DNA of 64,000 nucleotides, from NCBI GenBank assembly GCA_963825505.1, contig CAWGTL010000003.1:1-64000 (forward strand). Reading direction: 5' to 3'. Of this stretch, positions 1 through 7,926 are shown piece by piece; the first letter of the stretch is position 1, and every line of letters begins with the position of its first letter. Under the pieces are notes generated by a model. It worked only from the letters and a program-made list of their open reading frames with translations. It made no database searches and was not told the DNA's origin. The position numbers were made by a program, and so were the translations under genes. Source of the stretch: JBBQSN01 sp963825505 (GTDB lineage: Bacteria; Actinomycetota; Actinomycetes; Actinomycetales; CAWJMD01).

Positions 1-20
1 CCAGCCACCGCCCGTACCTC

Positions 21-1217
21 GTGGACACCACCGCAGCGGCCGCCGACATCGCGGACCTGCGCCACGCCCTGCACCGCACCCCGGAGATCGGTCTGGACCT
101 GCCGACCACGCAGGGCACGGTGCTGGAGGCGCTGCAGGGGCTCGACCTGGAGATCAGCACGGGCACCGGCACGACGTCCATCACCGGCGTGCTGCGCGGC
201 GGCGGCGCGACGAGCGCGGACGGCGAGCGTCCGGTGGTGCTCCTGCGCGGCGACATGGACGCCCTCCCGGTGGCCGAGCAGGTCGACGTCGACTTCCGCT
301 CCGGCACCGAGGGCCAGATGCACGCCTGCGGGCACGACCTGCACACCGCGATGCTCGTCGGTGCCGCGCGGGCGCTCACCGCCCGCCGCGAGGAGCTCGC
401 CGGCGACGTCGTGTTCATGTTCCAGCCCGGCGAGGAGGGCTTCGACGGCGCCGGCGTGATGATCGAGGAAGGCGTCCTGGACGCCGCGGGACGCCGTCCC
501 GACGCCGCCTGGGCGCTGCACGTGATGTCGGGGCTCGCGCCGCGCGGCGTGGTGGCCGGCCGCGGCGGACCGATGATGGCGGCCTCGAACGAGCTGCACG
601 TGACGGTCAAGGGTGCTGGCGGCCACGGGTCGGCGCCGCACCGCTCGAAGGACCCGATCCCGGCGGCGGCCGAGATGATCACCGGCCTGCAGGTGCTGCT
701 GTCGCGGATCATCAACCCGTTCGACACCGCCGTGCTCACCGTCGGGCAGTTCCACGCCGGCACCAAGGCCAACATCATCCCGGACGAGGCGCGCTTCTCG
801 TGCACCTTCCGCTGCTTCGACGAGGCCGTCCTCGACCTGGTCGAGCGCGAGACCGTCCGGTTCTGCCAGGGCACCGCGATGGCGTACGGCCTCGAGGTCG
901 ACGCGCAGTTCACCCGCCAGTACCCCGTCACCGTGAACGACGTCGACTCGGTCGCCCGGGCCGGGCAGCTCGTCGAGCAGGTGCTGGGCACCGGCCGGTT
1001 CCTGGAGATGCCGCAGCCGATCACCGGGTCGGAGGACTTCTCCCGCATCCTGCAGGCGGCGCCCGGCGCGATGCTGTTCCTCGGTGCCTGCGTCGACGAG
1101 GACTACGTCTCCGCGCCCGACAACCACTCCCCCTTCGCGGCTTTCAGCGACGACGTCCTCGCCGACGGCGCCGCGCTCTACTGCGAGCTCGCCGTCGCCT
1201 CCCTGGCCCGCGCGTGA
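21..1217 (+). CDS. M20 family metallo-amidohydrolase (5' end may lie outside window)
   Basis: Probable zinc-dependent amidohydrolase/aminoacylase of the M20D group, which cleaves N-acyl or amide bonds of amino-acid conjugates in the cytoplasm. Visible family motifs are RGDMDALPV (about residues 75-83), HACGHD with the metal ligands, FQPGEEG with the catalytic Glu, the dimerisation-domain stretch GGHGSAPH, and a C-terminal GSEDFS. At 398 residues the length fits the family. The GTG at 21 lacks a clear ribosome binding site and the frame stays open to the window edge, so the true start could be upstream. Its TGA overlaps the GTG of the next gene by four bases, so the two are likely co-translated. 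The substrate cannot be told from sequence. Confidence 0.85.
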   Translation: MDTTAAAADIADLRHALHRTPEIGLDLPTTQGTVLEALQGLDLEISTGTGTTSITGVLRGGGATSADGERPVVLLRGDMDALPVAEQVDVDFRSGTEGQMHACGHDLHTAMLVGAARALTARREELAGDVVFMFQPGEEGFDGAGVMIEEGVLDAAGRRPDAAWALHVMSGLAPRGVVAGRGGPMMAASNELHVTVKGAGGHGSAPHRSKDPIPAAAEMITGLQVLLSRIINPFDTAVLTVGQFHAGTKANIIPDEARFSCTFRCFDEAVLDLVERETVRFCQGTAMAYGLEVDAQFTRQYPVTVNDVDSVARAGQLVEQVLGTGRFLEMPQPITGSEDFSRILQAAPGAMLFLGACVDEDYVSAPDNHSPFAAFSDDVLADGAALYCELAVASLARA

Positions 1218-2008
1218 GCCAGGGCGTCACCGCGCAGGGACCGGGGGGCGGTCGCGTCGCGGTCGTCACCGGCGCCTCGAGCGGCATCGGCGAGGCCACC
1301 GCGCGGCGGCTCGCGGCGGACGGCTGGCACGTCGTCGCCGCGGCCCGACGGGCCGAGCGGCTGGCCGCGCTCGTCGACGAGATCGGCGGCACCGCAGTCG
1401 TTCTCGACGTCACGTCCGACGACTCGGTGGCCGGGTTGCTGGCGGCGCTGGGCGACCTGGGGCGCGGCGTCGCGCTGCTGGTGAACAACGCCGGCGGCGC
1501 GCTCGGCACCGACACCGTCGCCGACGCCTCGCTCGAGGACTGGCGGCAGATGCACGAGGTGAACGTGCTCGGCACCCTGCGCGTCACCCGGGCCCTGCTG
1601 CCCCTGCTGCAGGAGTCGCCGGCGGCGCACGTGGTGGTGATGACGTCCACCGCCGCGCAGGTCGTGTACCCCGGCGGCGGCGGGTACACCGCGGCCAAGC
1701 ACGCCGAGGGCGCCCTCGCGCGCACCCTGCGGCTCGAGCTGGTCGGCACCCCCGTGCGGGTCACCGAGATCGCGCCCGGCATGGTGCACACACCCGAGTT
1801 CTCGCTGCTGCGCAACCGCGGCGACGCCGACGCCGCCGCCAAGGTCTACGAGGGCGTCGACCGACCCCTCACCGCCGACGACGTGGCCGAGTGCGTCCGC
1901 TGGACCGCCTCGCTCCCGGCCCACGTCGACGTCGACCTCCTGGTGGTCCGCCCCGTCGCCCAGGCCGCCCAGCACCTCGTCCACCGCGGCCCCCTGTTCG
2001 ACGGCTGA
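1214..2008 (+). CDS. Short-chain dehydrogenase/reductase (SDR)
   Basis: Classical SDR oxidoreductase of 264 residues using NAD(P)(H). It shows the Rossmann cofactor motif TGASSGIG near residue 20, NNAG near residue 90, the catalytic Ser in the MTSTAAQ stretch, and the YTAAK catalytic Tyr/Lys pair. After the active site comes IAPGMVHTPEF, the usual substrate-loop region. The GTG start overlaps the TGA of the upstream M20 gene (GTGA), so translation is probably coupled. The substrate is unknown; homologues often act on 3-hydroxy acids or are annotated as serine or YdfG-like dehydrogenases. A perfect 17-bp palindrome (2025-2070) follows 16 bases after the stop and probably ends transcription. 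Confidence 0.9.
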   Translation: MSQGVTAQGPGGGRVAVVTGASSGIGEATARRLAADGWHVVAAARRAERLAALVDEIGGTAVVLDVTSDDSVAGLLAALGDLGRGVALLVNNAGGALGTDTVADASLEDWRQMHEVNVLGTLRVTRALLPLLQESPAAHVVVMTSTAAQVVYPGGGGYTAAKHAEGALARTLRLELVGTPVRVTEIAPGMVHTPEFSLLRNRGDADAAAKVYEGVDRPLTADDVAECVRWTASLPAHVDVDLLVVRPVAQAAQHLVHRGPLFDG

Positions 2009-2024
2009 CCCCGCCTCCCTGCCC

Positions 2025-2070
2025 CGCTGGCCTAGTGAACGTGGTGATCGCCCCGTTCACTAGGCCAGCG
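2025..2070. repeat. Palindromic intergenic repeat, copy 1 (likely bidirectional terminator)
   Basis: Perfect inverted repeat: arm CGCTGGCCTAGTGAACG (2025-2041), a 12-nt spacer, and the exact reverse complement at 2054-2070. It lies between convergent genes (stops at 2008 and 2108). The central 34 bases from CCTAGTGAAC to GTTCACTAGG recur at 3207-3240 with small changes in the spacer, so this is a repeated element and not a one-off terminator. Confidence 0.85.
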
Positions 2071-2107
2071 AGCCTCGCGAACAAGCAGTCGGCATCGCCA
2101 GGACGCC

Positions 2108-3064
2108 TCAGCCGGCCCGGACGGTGACGGCGGAACGGGCGAAGGCGTCCAGCAGACGTCGCCGCACGAGCGCCAGGTCGTGCACCTCCGCCCAGGTGAA
2201 GCGGACGACGACCCACCCCGCCCGCTCGATGGCCAGCTCGCGCTGACGCTCGGCCACCAGCACGTCACTGGCACTCTGGCCCGGCTTCAGCAGCCGGCCG
2301 TACTTGACCTTCCCGTCGAACTCTCCGACGACACCGTGGGCGGTCCACGCGAGGTCGACCTCGTAGGTGCCGCGGTCGGTGCGCACGGTCAGCTGCAGGT
2401 CGTCCGGTGGCAGACCCACCGCGTGGCACACCAGACGGGTGAGCGTCTCGCCGACCGACTGCGAGCGCCCGTCGGCGAGCGCCACCGCACGTGCTGCCGG
2501 CGCGGCACCTGGCCAGTGCCGACAAGCCTCCAGCTCCTCGAGCAGGGACGCCGGGTCGAGCCCTCGTGCCAGGGCGGCGTCGATCACGACCACGGCCGAG
2601 GTCTGCTCGAGCACACGTCCGAGGTCGACGACGGTCCGAGCAGGCCGGGTGACCTCGAGGCCGGCGAGCCGCTCGGTCGTCGGGACCGGTCCGGCGTGGT
2701 GGCACACGCCGGCCTGGTGGCGGGTGGCTCCGGGCTGTCCCGGACGGGTCAGGTGCACCTCATCGAGCCGGACGGCGTGCAGCGGGAGGTCGTGCGCCAC
2801 TGCGGCGGTGAGGTGGCTGAAGACCGCGGGCGCGCTCACCCTCGTCGCCACCGCCCTGGCGTTGAGCAGGTGCCGGCTGCGGGAGTCGAGTGCGGCCCAC
2901 GTCGAGCTCGTGGTGTAGACACCGCGCCGCAGCCGGACCAGGTCGCCGCGGCTGCGCAGGCGGCCGAGCTCCTGACCGGTCAGGCCGGCCGCCACGGCCT
3001 GCGCCGTGGTGAACACGCCCTGCTGGGCGTCGAGGGCAGCGGTGATCGCGACGGGGAGAAGCAT
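2108..3064 (-). CDS. AbiEi-type N-terminal domain + DUF559/Vsr-like nuclease-fold protein
   Basis: Protein of 318 residues with two recognisable parts. The N-terminus (VFTTAQAVAAGLTGQELGRL, then LRRGVYTT) resembles the winged-helix domain of AbiEi-family antitoxins. The C-terminal ~110 residues (VDLAW, then EFDGKVKY, then RQRELAIERAGW and VVRFTW) match the DUF559/very-short-patch-repair-like endonuclease fold, with a D-x(n)-E-x-K-like core. Such proteins are common single genes in actinobacteria and their function is unknown. No AbiEii toxin or methyltransferase lies nearby. ATG at 3064 was chosen because the AbiEi-like domain starts right after it; in-frame sequence upstream (to 3205) runs into the repeat and has no domain content. 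The gene is bracketed by the two palindromic repeats at 2025 and 3206. Confidence 0.8.
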   Translation of the reverse strand: MLLPVAITAALDAQQGVFTTAQAVAAGLTGQELGRLRSRGDLVRLRRGVYTTSSTWAALDSRSRHLLNARAVATRVSAPAVFSHLTAAVAHDLPLHAVRLDEVHLTRPGQPGATRHQAGVCHHAGPVPTTERLAGLEVTRPARTVVDLGRVLEQTSAVVVIDAALARGLDPASLLEELEACRHWPGAAPAARAVALADGRSQSVGETLTRLVCHAVGLPPDDLQLTVRTDRGTYEVDLAWTAHGVVGEFDGKVKYGRLLKPGQSASDVLVAERQRELAIERAGWVVVRFTWAEVHDLALVRRRLLDAFARSAVTVRAG

Positions 3065-3205
3065 GCGAGCAGGCTGGCCGCCGCCGCACGGCCGCGTCGA
3101 CCGTCCCGGGCGATCTGTGGACGCAGACGGTTCGCACCCCCACGTCGCTGTGGACAACCCGCCGTCCTCCGGGCGAGGCGGACTACGTCTTTGCGGTGCT
3201 CGCAC

Positions 3206-3241
3206 GCCTAGTGAACGTGGCGACCACCACGTTCACTAGGC
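3206..3241. repeat. Palindromic intergenic repeat, copy 2
   Basis: Perfect inverted repeat with 15-bp arms (GCCTAGTGAACGTGG at 3206-3220, complement at 3227-3241) and a 6-nt loop. It shares the outer sequence and the 3' flank AGGCCAGCGAG with copy 1 at 2025-2070. It sits downstream of the glyA-folD-DUF3105 operon and upstream of the DUF559-like gene, so it could end the operon transcript. Confidence 0.85.
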
Positions 3242-3268
3242 CAGCGAGGCCAAGGAGGGGTCACCGCG

Positions 3269-3991
3269 TCAGGGGGCGTTGGGCTCCGGGGAGTCGGCGG
3301 CGGGGAAGGCCTGGACGAACTGCTGGACGACCTCGCCGGAGACCGCGCCGCAGAGCTGGCGGACGCCGCCGTCGGCGGTCCAGTGCGACAGCGCGACGGG
3401 ACGGTCGGCGGGGAGCCGGCCGTGGCTGCCGTCCCAGGGGACGACGACGAGCTTGCCGCCCGTGGCGGGGTCCTCGCGGGCGAGGTCGGCGACGGCGCGC
3501 AGGTCGTCGACCTGGTCTGCCGGCAGGTCGGTGTCGTACCAGACGAGCGTGTAACCGTGCTCGAGGTTGTGCACCAGCTGCTCCACCACGGGGGCGTCGG
3601 TGACGGCGTAGAACGGCGCCGCGGGGTACAGCGGCGCCGGCAGGTGCGGGCCGCTGGACGGCGGGACGGTGTCGTACTCGACGACGACGCGGTCCGGCTC
3701 GCTCGTGCCGGGGCCCACGTGCGTGGCGATGCCCTTGCCGGGGTCGCGCACGACGTCGTCGCAGGCCGCCTCGGACGCCGGGACGCCGACGTCGGCGAGG
3801 GACGTCGAGCCACCGCGCAGGAGCGCCACGCCGACCACGACGGAGGTGACGGCCAGCACGACCACCAGCACCGCGCCGCCGACCACCAGCGCCACCACGC
3901 GACCCCCTGCGCCACTCGCGCCAGCTGCCCCATCGGGTGCGGGCGCGACGGCCGACGGAGGCGGGGTCCGCCAGGGGTCGGGCAGGCTCAC
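3269..3991 (-). CDS. DUF3105 membrane-anchored protein
   Basis: Protein of 240 residues with a Pro/Ala-rich cytoplasmic N-terminus, one hydrophobic transmembrane segment (about residues 31-58) and an extracytoplasmic DUF3105 domain. The family signature is clear: PPSSGPHLP followed by VEQLVHNLEHGYTLVWY, with conserved His residues that could bind metal. The biochemical function of DUF3105 is not known. The GTG start overlaps the TGA of folD (GTGA), so it is the last gene of the glyA-folD operon; a link to one-carbon metabolism is not obvious from the domain itself. Confidence 0.85.
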   Translation of the reverse strand: MSLPDPWRTPPPSAVAPAPDGAAGASGAGGRVVALVVGGAVLVVVLAVTSVVVGVALLRGGSTSLADVGVPASEAACDDVVRDPGKGIATHVGPGTSEPDRVVVEYDTVPPSSGPHLPAPLYPAAPFYAVTDAPVVEQLVHNLEHGYTLVWYDTDLPADQVDDLRAVADLAREDPATGGKLVVVPWDGSHGRLPADRPVALSHWTADGGVRQLCGAVSGEVVQQFVQAFPAADSPEPNAP

Positions 3992-4908
3992 CGTGCGGCG
4001 GCCAGGTCCCGCTCTGACTGCTCGACCACGTTCTGCAGCAGCATCGCGCGGGTCATCGGGCCCACGCCGCCGGGGTTCGGCGACAGCCAGCCGGCGACGT
4101 CGGCGACCGCGGGGTCGACGTCGCCGCGCAGCCGGGCCTTCCCGTCGCCGTCGGCCACGCGCGAGACGCCGACGTCGAGCACCGCCGCACCGGGACGCAC
4201 CATGTCAGCCGTCACCAGGCCGGGGACTCCCGCAGCCGCGACCACGACGTCGGCACGGCGGACGTGCTCGGCGAGGTCGCGGGTTCCGGTGTGGCACAAC
4301 GTGACCGTCGCATTGACGTCCTTGCGGGTGAGCAGCAGCCCGAGCGAGCGGCCGACCGTGATGCCGCGCCCGACGACGCAGACCTCGGAGCCGCGCAGGT
4401 CGACGCCGTGTCGCCCGAGCAGCTCGATGATGCCGCGCGGGGTGCACGGCAGCGGGCTGGTCATCTCCTCCGACACCCGCAGCACGAGGCGCCCGAGGTT
4501 GGTGGGGTGGAGGCCGTCGGCGTCCTTGGCGGGGTCGATCAGCTCGAGCACGCGCTGCTCGTCCAGGCCCTTCGGCAGCGGGAGCTGGACGATGTAGCCG
4601 GTGCACGCCGGGTCGTCGTTCAGCCGGCGGACGGCCGCCTCGACCTCGTCCTGCGTGGCGGTGGCGGGCAGGTCCTCGCGGATCGAGGCGATACCGACCT
4701 CGGCGCAGTCCTTGTGCTTGCCGTTCACGTACCAGCGGCTGCCGGGGTCGTCACCGACGAGCACGGTGCCGAGGCCCGGGACGACACCCCGCTCGCGCAG
4801 CGCGGCGACCCGCACGGTGAGCTCGGCCTTGATCGCCGCCGCGGTGGCGGTGCCGTCGAGGACCTGTGCGCGGGTCGCGTGCGTTCCGGTGGCGGACGCG
4901 CCGCTCAC
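3988..4908 (-). CDS. folD: Methylenetetrahydrofolate dehydrogenase/cyclohydrolase FolD
   Basis: Bifunctional enzyme interconverting 5,10-methylene-THF, 5,10-methenyl-THF and 10-formyl-THF with NADP. Of 306 residues, the N-terminal catalytic half has GSRWYVNGKHKDCAEVGI with the active-site Lys, then PACTGYIVQLPLPKGLD and DPAKDADGLHP. The NAD(P) half has VVGRGITVGRSLGLLL and LSPNPGGVGPMTRAML. The GTG start overlaps the TGA of glyA, and its TGA overlaps the next GTG, so three genes are translationally chained. It converts the methylene-THF made by GlyA into the formyl-THF used by PurN, PurH and PurU, all in this window. Confidence 0.97.
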   Translation of the reverse strand: MSGASATGTHATRAQVLDGTATAAAIKAELTVRVAALRERGVVPGLGTVLVGDDPGSRWYVNGKHKDCAEVGIASIREDLPATATQDEVEAAVRRLNDDPACTGYIVQLPLPKGLDEQRVLELIDPAKDADGLHPTNLGRLVLRVSEEMTSPLPCTPRGIIELLGRHGVDLRGSEVCVVGRGITVGRSLGLLLTRKDVNATVTLCHTGTRDLAEHVRRADVVVAAAGVPGLVTADMVRPGAAVLDVGVSRVADGDGKARLRGDVDPAVADVAGWLSPNPGGVGPMTRAMLLQNVVEQSERDLAAAR

Positions 4909-6230
4909 CAGGTCTCCAGGCCGTCGTAGAGCGGGAAGTCGTGGGCCAGCGTGGCCACCCGGCCGCGCAGGGCGTCGACGTCGGCGGTGGGCAGCAACGC
5001 CGCGGCGATGATGTCGGCCACCTCGGTGAACTGCTCGGTGCCGAAGCCGCGGGTCGCCAGCGCGGGCGTGCCGATCCGCAGGCCCGAGGTGACCATCGGC
5101 GGCCGCGGGTCGAACGGGACCGCGTTGCGGTTCACGGTGATGCCGGCCTCGTGCAGCCGGTCCTCGGCCTGCTGGCCGTCGAGCTCGCTGTGGCGCAGGT
5201 CGACCAGGACCAGGTGCACGTCGGTGCCCCCGGTGAGCACCGACACCCCGGCGTCGCGCACGTCGGCGCCGGTGAGCCGGTCGGCGAGGATCCGGGCGCC
5301 CTCGAGGGTGCGTTCCTGGCGGGCCTTGAACTCGGCGCCGGCCGCGACCTTGAACGCCACCGCCTTGGCCGCGACGGCGTGCATGAGCGGACCGCCCTGC
5401 TGGCCCGGGAACACCGCGGAGTCGATCTTCTTCGCGTGCTCGGCGCGGCTGAGGATGGTGCCGGAGCGCGGGCCGCCGAGGGTCTTGTGCACGGTGGTGG
5501 TGACGACGTCGGCGTGCGGCACCGGGGACGGGTGCAGCCCGGCGGCGACCAGGCCGGCGAAGTGCGCCATGTCGACCATGAGCAGCGCGCCCACCTCGTC
5601 GGCGACCTCGCGGAACGCGGCGAAGTCGAGGTGGCGCGGGTACGCGGACCAGCCGGCGATGATGAGCTTGGGCTGGCGCTCCTTGGCGATCCGGCGCACC
5701 TCGTCCATGTCGACCAGGTGCGTCTCGGGCGAGACGCCGTACGCGGCGACGTCGTACAGCCGGCCGGAGAAGTTGATCTTCATCCCGTGCGTGAGGTGAC
5801 CGCCGTGGGCCAGCTCGAGGCCGAGGATGGTGTCGCCGGGACGGATCAGCGCGTGCATGACGGCGGCGTTGGCCTGCGCGCCGGCGTGCGGCTGGACGTT
5901 GGCGTGCTCGGCGCCGAACAGCGCCTTGGCGCGGTCGCGCGCCAGGTTCTCGGCGACGTCGACGTGCTCGCAGCCGCCGTAGTACCGCTTGCCCGGGTAG
6001 CCCTCGGCGTACTTGTTGGTGAGCACCGAGCCCTGCGCCTCCAGGACGGCGCGCGGCGCGAAGTTCTCGCTGGCGATCATCTCGAGGGTGTCGCGCTGGC
6101 GGCCGAGCTCGGCGTCCAGGACGGCGGCGATCTCGGGGTCGAGCTCGCGCAGCGGGGCGTTGCTCACGGCGACGCTGGCGGCCGGGTCGGTGCCCGCGGT
6201 CAGCGAGGCGCTCAGGTCGGTCTGGGTCAT
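4905..6230 (-). CDS. glyA: Serine hydroxymethyltransferase GlyA
   Basis: PLP enzyme converting serine and THF to glycine and 5,10-methylene-THF. Of 441 residues it shows the conserved ASENF, YAEGYPGKRYYGGCE and VDMAHFAGL motifs, and the PLP-lysine stretch VTTTVHKTLGGPRSG. ATG at 6230 was chosen over an in-frame start further upstream because GAGGAG sits 5-10 bases before it and the N-terminal sequence fits homologues from there. Forty-four bases upstream is a ZTP riboswitch (6275-6357), so expression should respond to ZTP/ZMP, the signal of 10-formyl-THF shortage. First gene of the glyA-folD-DUF3105 operon. Confidence 0.97.
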   Translation of the reverse strand: MTQTDLSASLTAGTDPAASVAVSNAPLRELDPEIAAVLDAELGRQRDTLEMIASENFAPRAVLEAQGSVLTNKYAEGYPGKRYYGGCEHVDVAENLARDRAKALFGAEHANVQPHAGAQANAAVMHALIRPGDTILGLELAHGGHLTHGMKINFSGRLYDVAAYGVSPETHLVDMDEVRRIAKERQPKLIIAGWSAYPRHLDFAAFREVADEVGALLMVDMAHFAGLVAAGLHPSPVPHADVVTTTVHKTLGGPRSGTILSRAEHAKKIDSAVFPGQQGGPLMHAVAAKAVAFKVAAGAEFKARQERTLEGARILADRLTGADVRDAGVSVLTGGTDVHLVLVDLRHSELDGQQAEDRLHEAGITVNRNAVPFDPRPPMVTSGLRIGTPALATRGFGTEQFTEVADIIAAALLPTADVDALRGRVATLAHDFPLYDGLETW

Positions 6231-6274
6231 GTCGTCTCCTCGAAGTGGCTGTGTCGCGCATTCCGGTGACGGCG

Positions 6275-6357
6275 GGCCCAGGCGATCGACCCGTGGTCGT
6301 GCTGCACTCCTCGCCACTCCCCGGTGGTGGACCACCTGAACGCCAGTCGTGGCGCGG
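6275..6357 (-). promoter_or_regulatory. ZTP (pfl) riboswitch upstream of glyA
   Basis: Read on the minus strand, this leader carries the hallmark blocks of the ZTP riboswitch in the right order: CACGACTGGCG, a hairpin ending CCACCGGGGAGTGG, a variable linker, and ATCGCCTGGGC at the 3' end. The class senses ZTP/ZMP and typically controls folate one-carbon genes such as glyA, folD and purH. A -10-like TAGCCT (complement of 6360-6365) just before it would start transcription at its 5' end. Assignment rests on motif recall; a covariance search would confirm it. Confidence 0.88.
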
Positions 6358-6402
6358 TCAGGCTACCAAGCGCCGCGGCCCGCCCGAGCCGGCACCGCCC
6401 CG

Positions 6403-6408
6403 TACGCT
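6403..6408 (+). promoter_or_regulatory. -10 element for leaderless purU
   Basis: TACGCT lies exactly six bases before the GTG of purU, with no ribosome binding site between. This is the actinobacterial pattern for transcripts that begin at the start codon. Confidence 0.6.
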
Positions 6409-6414
6409 CGGCGC

Positions 6415-7263
6415 GTGCAGCCGTCGTCCTACGTCCTCGCGCTGTCGTGCCCCGACCGGCCCGGCATCGTCCACGCGGTGTCCGGGGTGCTCGCCGACGC
6501 AGGCGGAAACATCACCGAGAGCGGCCAGTTCTCCGACCCGGGCACCGGACGGTTCCTGATGCGGGTGCAGGCCGACGTCGCGCTCGGCCAGGACGACCTG
6601 ACCGCGCGGTTCGCGCCGGTCGCCGAGCAGTTCGCGATGACCTGGCGCCTCGACCTGCTCGGCCGCCGGATGCGCACCCTGGTGATGGTCAGCCGCGAGG
6701 CGCACTGCCTCAACGACCTGCTGTTCCGGCAGCGCTCCGGCCTGCTTCCGGTGGAGGTGCCCGCGGTGGTCTCCAACCACGAGGACCTGCGTCCGCTGGC
6801 GCAGTTCTACGACGTGCCGTTCCACCACCTCCCGGTCGCGGACGGCGGCAAGGCCGACGCGGAAGCCCGGCTGCTGCGGCTGGTCGAGGAGACCGACGCC
6901 GAGCTCGTCGTCCTCGCCCGCTACATGCAGGTGCTGTCCGACGACCTGTGCCGCTCGCTCGCCGGTCGCGTCATCAACATCCACCACTCGTTCCTGCCCT
7001 CGTTCAAGGGCGCCAGGCCGTACCACCAGGCCCGCGAGCGCGGCGTGAAGCTGATCGGCGCCACCGCGCACTACGTGACGGCCGACCTCGACGAGGGGCC
7101 GATCATCGAGCAGGACGTCGAGCGCGTCGACCACACGATGGACGTGCCCGCGCTGCGGGCGATCGGGCAGGACATCGAGGCCCAGGTGCTGGCCCGTGCG
7201 GTGCGCTGGCACGCCGAGCACCGGGTGCTGCTCGACGGCACCCGCACCGTCGTCTTCCGCTGA
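6415..7263 (+). CDS. purU: Formyltetrahydrofolate deformylase PurU
   Basis: Hydrolyses 10-formyl-THF to formate and THF, balancing the one-carbon pool. The 282-residue protein begins with an ACT domain (LSCPDRPGIVHAVSGVLADAG) and continues with the formyltransferase-fold domain, including VVSNHEDLRP, the catalytic stretch INIHHSFLPSFKGARPYHQA, and AHYVTADLDEGPIIEQD. The GTG at 6415 fits the ACT-domain start and lies six bases after a TACGCT -10. It is divergent from the glyA-folD operon, and the formate it releases could feed the FdhF/YdeP protein at 42 kb. Confidence 0.96.
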   Translation: MQPSSYVLALSCPDRPGIVHAVSGVLADAGGNITESGQFSDPGTGRFLMRVQADVALGQDDLTARFAPVAEQFAMTWRLDLLGRRMRTLVMVSREAHCLNDLLFRQRSGLLPVEVPAVVSNHEDLRPLAQFYDVPFHHLPVADGGKADAEARLLRLVEETDAELVVLARYMQVLSDDLCRSLAGRVINIHHSFLPSFKGARPYHQARERGVKLIGATAHYVTADLDEGPIIEQDVERVDHTMDVPALRAIGQDIEAQVLARAVRWHAEHRVLLDGTRTVVFR

Positions 7264-7275
7264 CCGCGCGCACGT

Positions 7276-7875
7276 TCAGAGCGTGAGCCGCACCACCGGA
7301 CGGGCCGGGGTCGGCCGTGCCACGACGGTGAACCCCGCGGCGAGGAAGGTGCTGAGGGGCCCGTGGTACAGGTTCGCCCCCGGCACCTTGCCCCCGCGCT
7401 CGGCGACGTCGACGGGGTGGCCCTCCAGCACGGCGGCGCCGTGGTCGCGGGCGAACGGGATCGCCGCGTCGAGCAGCGCGGCGGCGACTCCCTGACGGCG
7501 GTGTCCCACCTTGACGACGAAACACGCTGTGCGCCAGATGCTCTCGTCGTCCGGGTCGCCGATGGGGCGCGTCGTGCGGTGGGTGGTCACCCGGGGGAAG
7601 GACGGGCGCGGCCCGACCTGCAGCCACCCGACAGGGGCGTCGTCCACGTAGGCCAGCAGCCCCGCAGGCCGCAGCTCGTCGCGTCGCAGCCCGTCGTGCA
7701 GCGCCTCGCGGTTGGTGTCCGTGGCCCTCAGGTAGCCCTCGCCGGTGGTGACGAAGAACTGGCACCAGCACCACGACGGGTCGCCGCGGGTGCCGAAGAC
7801 CTGCACCACGTCGTCCCACAGCGCCGGGGTCGCCTGCTCGACCCGCACGCCCGTCGGACCGGTCGCCGCCGCCAT
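7276..7875 (-). CDS. GNAT family N-acetyltransferase
   Basis: Single-domain acetyl-CoA-dependent acyltransferase of 199 residues. It shows the N-terminal WCWCQFF stretch seen in one GNAT subgroup, GWLQVGPR, and motif A (CFVVKVGHRRQGVAAALLDAA) for acetyl-CoA pyrophosphate binding. The substrate is unknown. ATG at 7875 is preceded by TACCGT exactly six bases away, so it is probably leaderless. It stands alone, convergent with purU. Confidence 0.88.
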   Translation of the reverse strand: MAAATGPTGVRVEQATPALWDDVVQVFGTRGDPSWCWCQFFVTTGEGYLRATDTNREALHDGLRRDELRPAGLLAYVDDAPVGWLQVGPRPSFPRVTTHRTTRPIGDPDDESIWRTACFVVKVGHRRQGVAAALLDAAIPFARDHGAAVLEGHPVDVAERGGKVPGANLYHGPLSTFLAAGFTVVARPTPARPVVRLTL

Positions 7876-7881
7876 CGTCCG

Positions 7882-7887
7882 ACGGTA
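7882..7887 (-). promoter_or_regulatory. -10 element for leaderless GNAT gene
   Basis: On the minus strand TACCGT is separated from the ATG at 7875 by six bases, with no purine-rich ribosome binding site. Confidence 0.5.
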
Positions 7888-7926
7888 ACGGGAATGCCTC
7901 GCCGGTGACGTGCGCTGCCCCGCGGT

